A DNA stretch of 64,000 nucleotides, from positions 1 through 64,000 of the forward strand of contig JACMQW010000098.1 in NCBI GenBank assembly GCA_014376785.1, given 5' to 3'. The number at the start of each line of letters is the position of its first letter. Within the stretch, counting starts at the first letter, position 1. The DNA is from Oligoflexia bacterium. Its GTDB lineage: Bacteria; Bdellovibrionota; UBA1018. Positions 1 to 6,782 of the stretch are shown in pieces. Made by a program: the position numbers and the translations under genes. Below the pieces are notes generated by a model. That model made no database searches. It saw nothing but the letters and a program-made list of their open reading frames with translations, and was not told the origin of the DNA.

Positions 1-1
1 C

Positions 2-829
2 CTCGTTTATGGCGCCGAAGCCATGGGGGATCCTTGGGAGGTATTTTCCCGTTCGGGAATTCGCCATCCCTTGCGCATTTATTTCCGGCTCTCCCTTACT
101 GCGCGAATGAAGAAGCAGATTTCGGGCGCCGCTTCGGTTGCGTACGTCACCGAAAAAACCCTCCAAAAACGGTATCCATCCGGTTCTGGCGCGCTCTCGA
201 CGGGAGTTTCGAATATCGATCTTCTTCCGACTCATCTCGCGCGCACCGCGAAAACACGAAATGCGAGCGAAGTCCTTCGCATCACAAGCGTCGGAAGCCT
301 GGAACAGCTTTATAAAAACCCGGATATCGTGCTTCACGCGGTTGCTCGTTGTGTGCAAGATGGAATGAAGATTCAGCTGACCTGGATCGGCGGAGGCGCC
401 TTTCTTCCGGAAATGATCAAACTCGCTAAGAGTTTAGGAATCGAAAGATCCGTGCGTTTTCTCGGACAACTTCCTTCTGGCGATGCCATCCGCGAAGAGC
501 TCGACCAGTCGGATCTTTTCGTCCTCGCCTCGAAGACCGAAGGCCTTCCGCGCGCATTGATCGAAGCGATGGCGCGCGGACTCCCTTGCATCGGTTCCGA
601 CGTGGGAGGAATTCCGGAACTTCTCGAACCGCGGGAACTTTTTTTACCGAACCTTCCAGAAGCGCTTTTCGCGAAAATCAAAGAAGTCGCGGCGAATCCT
701 GAACTTATGAAAGAAATGGGCGAGAGAAACCTTAGGAAAAGCCGGGAATTCCTTAAAGAAAAACTGGATCGTAAAAGAGCGGTTTTTCTCCGCGAACTCC
801 GGCTGCGGACGGAATCCGCTCTAAAATAA
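2..829 (+). CDS. GT4-type glycosyltransferase, 5' end cut off
   Basis: This is the C-terminal 275 residues of a retaining glycosyltransferase that would transfer a sugar from a nucleotide-sugar donor, probably at the cytoplasmic face during surface polysaccharide synthesis. The reading frame is open to the first bases of the window, so the ATG at 23 is internal and the true start lies upstream. The GT4 donor-site signature EGLPRALIEAMARG (E-x7-E), followed by a GGIPELL segment, is clear. Acceptor and donor are unknown. The 3' end overlaps the convergent gene 753-2537 by 77 bases. The two downstream plus-strand genes (NeuD-like, second GT4) suggest one glycan locus interrupted by the minus-strand gene. 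The family call is firm; the substrate is not. Confidence 0.9.
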   Translation, partial: LVYGAEAMGDPWEVFSRSGIRHPLRIYFRLSLTARMKKQISGAASVAYVTEKTLQKRYPSGSGALSTGVSNIDLLPTHLARTAKTRNASEVLRITSVGSLEQLYKNPDIVLHAVARCVQDGMKIQLTWIGGGAFLPEMIKLAKSLGIERSVRFLGQLPSGDAIREELDQSDLFVLASKTEGLPRALIEAMARGLPCIGSDVGGIPELLEPRELFLPNLPEALFAKIKEVAANPELMKEMGERNLRKSREFLKEKLDRKRAVFLRELRLRTESALK

Positions 830-2537
830 TGGCGCCATTGCGGCCCAACTCCACGTTCACGAGGCAAGAACCCACTCTTCGTTCCATCGTACCTGTGAAA
901 TCGATTTCCTCGCCTTCGGAATCGTACTGAATCACGTGGACACTTTCGCACGCCGTCTTCCATCCGTAATGACCACTTCGCCGTGCGACGATTTTATCCC
1001 GGCCGAGAACCGCACCCGAGTAAAGCTCTACGGGCGTGATCGGATAAATCTTAGCCAGGAAGGAAGTGCGGTATCCGAGACGCACGCTAAGCGGCAGAAG
1101 TCCGTGATCGAGAGGCGCAAGAATACGGTTCCAATCGTCTTCGGACCCAATGAACGCGAGCGGCGTCGTCAAATGAGCATAAGTACTGTAATCGGAACGA
1201 TGCTGGCCTTCCACCATATGTAGATCTTGGCGAAGACCGAGACGGCGAGTCGTCGGCGGAGAGTTCGCCATCACCGCGCCCGCGCGTTCCGCAAAAGCTT
1301 CTTTCGCGCCTTTGCTCAAGAGATTCAGATAGCCGATTTTTCCGAGAATACGTTGGTGATCGTCAAGTTCGCAGCTAAATCCGTCCCAAGCGCCGCGCGT
1401 CGCCCTGACCCCCGAGTAATCGAGCGACTCCATTTCGTCCCAGTAAATTCCGTCTGCACCGAGTTTTTTTCCGAGATCGACAACGTCGAACAGAGCACGC
1501 CCATAACTATTTTCCAGCGTTGGGTAAAAACTCCAAGTCCGGCTGTACTCGCCGAGCCAATCGGTCGACTCAGGCGTGGAATCGCCCTTGAGAAAACGGC
1601 TATCCTCGTATTTCTGAAGCGAGTCCGGCGAACTATCTCTCTGAGCATCAAAGTAAACGTAGACCCGAATCCCCGGTCTCGCCGCTTTCAGTTTTCGAAT
1701 GGCAGCAGAGATTTCCGTCCGGAAGCCCGAAAATCGATCGAGAAGCGGCGCCGTTCCAAAACCGATGAAAGGCGGTTTTCCTTTCTCCGGTTTCGCATGA
1801 CGATCGACCCATCCGCCAAACATATTCGCAATGCCCACATTTTGCCGTCGGAGTTCCGTCTGCAGGTTCGAAAGCGGAATCCCGAGGATGTCGGCGGGGT
1901 GAAACCAAACGAAAGCACCCGGAACGCTTTTTTCAATTCCCCAGTCTTTGCGCACGCGATTCAAAAAATCCCAGTATGTTTTCCCGTGATCGGAATAAAC
2001 ACTCCATTTCAGAACGACTTCTTTCCCGGGCGCGAGACAGAGTGACGTCGTTTTCATTCCCGCGCGTTTTTCGAACGGGTTGAAGAAAAGGCGAACTTGC
2101 TGCCGGAAAACATCGTCTTCCGCGACGAGCCCAATCGCACCGGTGGGCGATAAACCGTATACTGTGGGATTCCAAGGATCCGAGAAATCGATCGGTGACT
2201 TCCGGTAATCCAGGTTTTTCAGGAGCGCGCGAATATCCTGACCCCCTAGGGAAACTTCTCCGACCGAAGTCGAGAGCGAATGGCTGATCTTTACGCCGCG
2301 CATCTCGGACGATTCAATGGAGAAGTGGTCTTCGATCTCGAGATGGGTGGCGAACGTGTTCAACTTGCGCGTCCAATGCACACCTTTTCCAGTCACCTCG
2401 GTGAGGACGGTGCGGTCTTGACCCGGCACGACCAAGGTCTTCTGCTGATCTACCGGCCGTGATGAGATAAAAAATCCTGCGATGGTTCCCACCGCCAGGA
2501 GGCTAACGCCGAAAAAAATGCGACGACTATTCTTCAT
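753..2537 (-). CDS. Membrane-anchored or secreted TIM-barrel-like protein, possible glycoside hydrolase
   Basis: A 594-residue protein starting at MKNSRRIFFGVSLL, which reads as a signal peptide or signal anchor of about 20 hydrophobic residues. The ORF-track start 70 codons upstream runs across the divergent promoter region and into the next gene, so I reject it. The second half has barrel-like alternation with acidic strand ends, for example GADGIYWDEMES near residue 390, which resembles the catalytic acid strands of alpha-glycosidase-like TIM barrels. No family is recognised with certainty. It sits among surface glycan genes but on the opposite strand, and its 3' end overlaps the glycosyltransferase at 2-829. 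A role in trimming or sensing an envelope polysaccharide is inference only. Confidence 0.7.
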   Translation of the reverse strand: MKNSRRIFFGVSLLAVGTIAGFFISSRPVDQQKTLVVPGQDRTVLTEVTGKGVHWTRKLNTFATHLEIEDHFSIESSEMRGVKISHSLSTSVGEVSLGGQDIRALLKNLDYRKSPIDFSDPWNPTVYGLSPTGAIGLVAEDDVFRQQVRLFFNPFEKRAGMKTTSLCLAPGKEVVLKWSVYSDHGKTYWDFLNRVRKDWGIEKSVPGAFVWFHPADILGIPLSNLQTELRRQNVGIANMFGGWVDRHAKPEKGKPPFIGFGTAPLLDRFSGFRTEISAAIRKLKAARPGIRVYVYFDAQRDSSPDSLQKYEDSRFLKGDSTPESTDWLGEYSRTWSFYPTLENSYGRALFDVVDLGKKLGADGIYWDEMESLDYSGVRATRGAWDGFSCELDDHQRILGKIGYLNLLSKGAKEAFAERAGAVMANSPPTTRRLGLRQDLHMVEGQHRSDYSTYAHLTTPLAFIGSEDDWNRILAPLDHGLLPLSVRLGYRTSFLAKIYPITPVELYSGAVLGRDKIVARRSGHYGWKTACESVHVIQYDSEGEEIDFTGTMERRVGSCLVNVELGRNGAIILERIPSAAGVRGEKPLFYDPVFL

Positions 2538-2649
2538 CGAATGAAACTCGTGCCTGGAAGAATGTTCAAAATTTTGACCATGCGGTTTCAGGCTACCTAC
2601 AAAGGATAAAGATTTGGAGTTTTTCGCGAAATCTAGGTAAAATTTCGAT

Positions 2650-3312
2650 GTGACAACACGAAAGATAGTCATTATCGGGGCGGGCGGGTTCGCGCGCGAG
2701 ACGGAGTGGCTGCTTCGCGAAATCAACCGCGCCCATTCATGCGACACCTACGAGTTCCAGGGCTATGTCGTATCCGATCTCGAAAAAGTTCCGGCCGGGG
2801 AACGCGCGGGAATTCTCGGAGACTTCGATTGGCTCGATAAAAACCGTGACCAGTGGGACTCTCTCGCCATCGGAATCGGTACCCCTGCTCTCCGCGTCTC
2901 GATTCCTCAGGAACTCGACCGTAGATTCTCCGGCATTCATTGGCCGTCCCTCGTTCACCCTTCCGCGAGAATGGATGCTGAATCCACACACATTGGCCGC
3001 GGAACGCTCATTTGCTCGAACGTCATTGGAACGGTGAATCTCCGTTTCGAGGAATTCTCGCTCGTAAATCTCGCCTGCACGATCGGGCATGAGGCGGTTA
3101 TCGGAAAAGGTGCCGTCCTGAATCCTTCCGTGAATATTTCGGGTGGCGTGAAAGTCGGAAACGAAGTTCTGATCGGAACGGGAGCTCAGGTGCTCCAATA
3201 TCTCACTGTCGGAGACGGCGCGCAGGTCGGCGCAGGCTCCGTGGTCACAAAAGACGTCGCCGCCGGCGTGACTGTCGTCGGCGTTCCAGCGAAACCTCTG
3301 CGCGCCCCATGA
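2650..3312 (+). CDS. NeuD/PglD-like sugar O- or N-acyltransferase
   Basis: A 220-residue acyltransferase expected to move an acetyl group from acetyl-CoA to a nucleotide-linked sugar. The N-terminus (KIVIIGAGGFARE) is the Rossmann-like nucleotide-sugar-binding half of the NeuD family, and residues from about 100 onward form a left-handed beta-helix of hexapeptide repeats (VNLACTIGHEAVIGKGAVLN and following), ending in VVGVPAKPL. Length fits the family. The start is a GTG at 2650; an ATG two bases earlier is followed directly by TGA. It overlaps the next glycosyltransferase by four bases (ATGA), so the two are probably translated together and act on the same glycan. Confidence 0.9.
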   Translation: MTTRKIVIIGAGGFARETEWLLREINRAHSCDTYEFQGYVVSDLEKVPAGERAGILGDFDWLDKNRDQWDSLAIGIGTPALRVSIPQELDRRFSGIHWPSLVHPSARMDAESTHIGRGTLICSNVIGTVNLRFEEFSLVNLACTIGHEAVIGKGAVLNPSVNISGGVKVGNEVLIGTGAQVLQYLTVGDGAQVGAGSVVTKDVAAGVTVVGVPAKPLRAP

Positions 3313-4490
3313 AAGTTCTCCACCTTATCAAATCCGTAGCGGGTGCAAGTTGGGCCGCTCGCCAAATCAAGGAGCTCGTCGCCGCGGGCATTGAAATTCA
3401 CGTCGCGCTCCCCGCGGGTAATCCAGGCGAGATGCAGAAGTGGATCGATACCGGCGCGACCCTGCATTTCGTGAATCTAGATTTTCCGGTCCGTGCGCCA
3501 TGGACTCTGTCCTCAGTTCTCACAGAAGCGCGGGAGCTCGTCGAGGAAGTGAGACCAGATTTGATCCATTCGCATTTTTTCGGGCCCACGATCGTCATGC
3601 GATACGCGCTCGGAAAGGATCATTCGATCCCCCGTATTTTCCAGGTTCCCGGACCACTCCATCTCGAGCACCTTATTTTTCGGACCTGGGAAGTCGGTTC
3701 GGCGGGAAAAGCGGATCATTGGATCGCTTCGAGTTATTATATTCGCGGCCTCTATCTAAAGGCCGGAGTAGCCGAAAATCGCGTGCAGCAGAGTTATTAC
3801 GGAGTTACCCTCCCTGCGAAAAAACCGGAAAGAAGCTTCGCTCTTCATCGCCTCCTTGGGATTCCAGAGACTCAGAAAATCATCGGAAATGTGAGTTATA
3901 TCTACAAACCGAAGTATTACCTTGGTCAGACAAAAGGCATTAAACGCCACGAAGACCTTATTGACGCCATAGCCGAAGTCACGCGCGCACGGCCCGATGT
4001 CACCGGAGTATTGATTGGTGGCGCATGGCAGGGAGCGGAAAAATACGAGCGGCGTCTCCGGAAGATGGCGCGAGACGCCGCGGGCGATCGCATTCGCATG
4101 ATGGGAACCGTTCCGAGTGAATCCATTCTTTCCCTCTGGGCGGATTTCGATCTCGCGATTCATGTTCCTATTTCGGAAAACTGCGGAGGCGTGGTCGAAC
4201 CTCTTTTAGCAGGCGTCACCGTCATCGGCTCGGAAGTCGGAGGCATCCCCGAAGTCATCGAAAACGGAGTAACCGGAACTCTCGTGCCCACCGGAAATCA
4301 ATCGGCACTCGCCCGCTCCATTCTGGAGAACCTGGATCGCCTCTCTCGGAATCATGACCTCGCACTCGCCGGAGAAAAAAGAGTGCGAAATATCTTCGAT
4401 ATTCATCGGACATCGTCCGAAATCGCGCAGGTCTATCTTTCGATTTTATCATCGGGGAACGAGTCGAATCTCAGAGGAGCTCTTTCATGA
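3309..4490 (+). CDS. GT4-type glycosyltransferase
   Basis: A complete 393-residue cytoplasmic glycosyltransferase of the GT4 family. The N-terminal half starts with a KVLHLIKSVAGAS strand-loop typical of the acceptor domain; the C-terminal half carries the donor-binding signature ENCGGVVEPLLAGVTVIGSE followed by VGGIPEVIENGVTGTLVP. It has the usual two-Rossmann GT-B length. It is coupled by ATGA overlaps to the NeuD-like gene before it and the TolC-like gene after it. The order acyltransferase, glycosyltransferase, outer-membrane channel suggests synthesis and handling of a modified surface sugar polymer. The specific sugar cannot be read from sequence. Confidence 0.9.
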   Translation: MKVLHLIKSVAGASWAARQIKELVAAGIEIHVALPAGNPGEMQKWIDTGATLHFVNLDFPVRAPWTLSSVLTEARELVEEVRPDLIHSHFFGPTIVMRYALGKDHSIPRIFQVPGPLHLEHLIFRTWEVGSAGKADHWIASSYYIRGLYLKAGVAENRVQQSYYGVTLPAKKPERSFALHRLLGIPETQKIIGNVSYIYKPKYYLGQTKGIKRHEDLIDAIAEVTRARPDVTGVLIGGAWQGAEKYERRLRKMARDAAGDRIRMMGTVPSESILSLWADFDLAIHVPISENCGGVVEPLLAGVTVIGSEVGGIPEVIENGVTGTLVPTGNQSALARSILENLDRLSRNHDLALAGEKRVRNIFDIHRTSSEIAQVYLSILSSGNESNLRGALS

Positions 4491-5749
4491 ACTTCCGCTC
4501 TTTGAAGTCAGTCCTTTCTATCCTAATCTCTGGCGTATTCGCGCTCAACGCCGCCGCGGATGTCGAAAAGAAAAGCCTCACGCTCCAAGATCTCTTCCAA
4601 ATGGCGAAAGCGGCGAATCCCAACGTCTTGAAAGCGAATTCAAAGATCGTCGAAATGGCGGATAACGGCATCCTTGCACGCTCGAATTACTTTCCTTCGC
4701 TTACCCTTCAGTCGACGATCCTCAGTAACCAATTTCTCCTTAGCCAAAAGGTTTGGGACGGAGGCGCTACCCTTTCCGCATACAGACAGTCGAAGGAAGA
4801 AGAGAAAATCGCGGGTTGGGATAAGAAATCGGAAATTCACCGCCTCTATCGGCTCGTTACCGAGGCTTATTACAAAGCCCTTTTTGAAATCCAAAAAATG
4901 GAAATTCTCGAAGGCGATGCGAAACTCATCGACGGGGCGCTCGTGTATGCAGAGAAACAAGTGAAATTCGGCGCGATCGGGCGCAATATCCTTTTGAAAG
5001 CGAGGGTCGCACATAAGAAGTCGGAGTCAGAACTTTTCGCGGCGAGATCCGAGAAAGAAAAGGCGACGCGCGTACTGATGCAACTCACCCGCCGCGGCGA
5101 CCTGTCGCTCGACGCTTTGAATGGTCGGCTCGATCCCCACGACTTAGCGCCCCTCCCAGAAACCTCGGGTGGCGAAATGGTTCAAACCGCCGCTGCGCGC
5201 TCGTCAGATATCGGCGCCCTGAAAAGTCGAGAACAAGCCGAAATCAGTCGGAATAACTATTCGCTCTCCGAAGAACGCCCTCAGGTTTCGTTAATCGTCA
5301 CTTACGGCGTCGGCGAGAAGAACCCACCCAAAAGTATTTATCCGGGCTATCAAACGGGCGTGAACTTGGGCGCCTTCATTAATATACCTCTCTTCAGCGG
5401 GTTCAGTTCGAGCGCTAAAAACCGCATTTCACGCGAACGCTTGGTCCAAATTAACCAAGATTTGAATAGCACACTTTCGAACATCGAATTTGAGACGAAC
5501 AGTCTGCGCGATCAGCTCAAGCAAGACGCAAACGACGTCGCGACCCTCGACTCCGAGGTGAGGTTTTCTGAGCGAATGTGGGACGAAGTGAACTCTGAAT
5601 ACCAAGTTGGCTTGGGCAGTCCGGATCTCTGGTTTGATGCGACGACGAACCTAGAGATCTGGAAAATCCAGCAACTCGAGAAGACCCGCGATTATATGAC
5701 CAAGCATGCTCACCTGCTTGCCATGATTCAAGACGGCGTGACGGAGTAG
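4487..5749 (+). CDS. TolC-family outer-membrane efflux protein
   Basis: A 420-residue outer-membrane factor. It begins with a signal peptide (MNFRSLKSVLSILISGVFALNAAADV) and continues with the amphipathic, alanine- and leucine-rich helical repeats of TolC proteins, including the typical opening LTLQDLFQMAKAANPNVLKANS and a second copy of the helical hairpin after about residue 240. Such proteins form trimeric channels spanning the outer membrane and periplasm, paired with an inner-membrane transporter and an adaptor. Neither partner is in this window, so it may serve a transporter encoded elsewhere. It closes the glycan operon (ATGA overlap with the glycosyltransferase). Confidence 0.9.
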   Translation: MNFRSLKSVLSILISGVFALNAAADVEKKSLTLQDLFQMAKAANPNVLKANSKIVEMADNGILARSNYFPSLTLQSTILSNQFLLSQKVWDGGATLSAYRQSKEEEKIAGWDKKSEIHRLYRLVTEAYYKALFEIQKMEILEGDAKLIDGALVYAEKQVKFGAIGRNILLKARVAHKKSESELFAARSEKEKATRVLMQLTRRGDLSLDALNGRLDPHDLAPLPETSGGEMVQTAAARSSDIGALKSREQAEISRNNYSLSEERPQVSLIVTYGVGEKNPPKSIYPGYQTGVNLGAFINIPLFSGFSSSAKNRISRERLVQINQDLNSTLSNIEFETNSLRDQLKQDANDVATLDSEVRFSERMWDEVNSEYQVGLGSPDLWFDATTNLEIWKIQQLEKTRDYMTKHAHLLAMIQDGVTE

Positions 5750-5754
5750 AGTAA

Positions 5755-6335
5755 AGTTCTGGATCCGCAGGCGGCTGAGGTTTCCAAGACTTTTCCGTTC
5801 TTCTCGGGACGCTCACCCTTAAGATTAATGAGGCGATTCTTCTGATCAATGTGCCCGCACTGACGATCGATTGCGCTGTCCTTTGCATCGAACCATTGCC
5901 CGTCTTCTTTGATCTAATGACCTCCGGCATCGGTTAAGTGACCGCTTTTCATTTCGAGCAGGCGACCGACTTCATCGATCCGTCTTCCCTGATCATCGAG
6001 GCGAAAGCCTTCTTTTTTGATGATGAGGCCGTGATCAGCCGTATCGGGGATGCAGGGGCGCTTTGATCAGATAAGGCGCACCTTGCTCATTCAGCATTCC
6101 TTTCCCTTTCAATGGATTGTAACCGAGCGAGTACGGAAGACCTGCTTCCTTACGTACCAAATTTTTGAAATAGACGGCGCGGAATTCGGAGATGACACCA
6201 CTTTCCAGTGGTTCCATCCGGAATGATGGATGCAAGATCTCACGAACCGGACCCACCCGATTTCGCGTGAGCGGAATATGGAGTTCACCTTTTTAAAGCC
6301 GCTCGGTTGCGGTCTCCAGCACGGAGGCAAGACTG
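5755..6335 (-). pseudogene. Degraded gene for a short-repeat protein
   Basis: No intact gene lies here, but the minus strand still reads as protein when frames are joined. One frame gives GELHIPLTRNRVGPVREI through GMLNEQGAPYLIKAP and then stops; at about 6050 the sense continues in another frame as DHGLIIKKEGFRLDDQGRR. That frame has an in-frame TAG at 5914-5916 and then resumes with IKEDGQWFDAKDSAID. The visible part is built of roughly 7-8-residue units of the form G-x-[IL]-[DE] with recurring Gly, Asp and Lys. At least one frameshift and one nonsense codon show it is dead. I do not recognise the family. The 3' end reaches the convergent TolC-like gene. Confidence 0.65.
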
Positions 6336-6339
6336 GAAG

Positions 6340-6782
6340 CCAAGCTAGCGCATTCGGTTTCGGTTTTGCGCTAACGTCATTTTGTTTGCCTCTTGGTCAA
6401 TAGGCTTTGAATGAACCTAAGTTGGTTTGGGATGGTTTCGATACCTTCCGGTGGTGCGCTTCACGTGCGCGCGCACCACCGGATTTTTGAGCTGCCGCAC
6501 GATAGTTCGGGTGGGCTCGCTTTGGTGAAACTTCGCACTTCAGTCGATCCCTTATTAGCTACAAGAATTTGAGCTCGTGTTGGCTCAGAAAAACTTGGGA
6601 TCTGACGACATCGATCTATAAAAATCAACTTGTTCTGCCATCGTCCATAAGTCGGCCGCATCTACCTAATAGCGAGAGTAATGTCCTGAAACACAGGGAA
6701 ACGCGCAGTCACCTCTAATTTTCACAGACTTCGCCGAGCCAAAAACTCAGTGGGATTTTTCCATTTCATTCGTCAGAAAACT
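6340..6782. other. Non-coding stretch without a recognisable gene
   Basis: About 440 bases between the decayed repeat gene and the dikinase stop. The only ORF above 60 codons (6461-6661, minus) has no protein-like composition that I can recognise and overlaps a strong palindrome. Apart from the hairpin at 6448-6482 I see nothing in it. It may be the eroded upstream part of the neighbouring pseudogene. Confidence 0.5.
6448..6482 (+). terminator. Perfect 12-bp inverted repeat followed by T5
   Basis: CCGGTGGTGCGC and GCGCACCACCGG form a perfect 12-bp stem around an 11-base loop. On the plus strand the stem is followed by ATTTTT, as in an intrinsic terminator. It lies 700 bases after the last plus-strand gene, so it could stop read-through from the glycan operon. 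The minus-strand side has no T-run. A protein-binding dyad is the alternative. Confidence 0.55.

Noticed and set aside
1227-2045. 272-codon plus-strand ORF
   Set aside because: Arg/Ser-rich shadow of the minus-strand gene with no start signal or family.
2538-2747. N-terminal 70-residue extension of the 753-2747 ORF
   Set aside because: It runs through the divergent promoter region into the NeuD-like gene, and a good signal peptide starts at 2537.
5517-5930. 137-codon minus-strand ORF
   Set aside because: Arg/Ser-rich reading in the wrong frame across the TolC-like gene end; the protein-like frame of the remnant is a different one.
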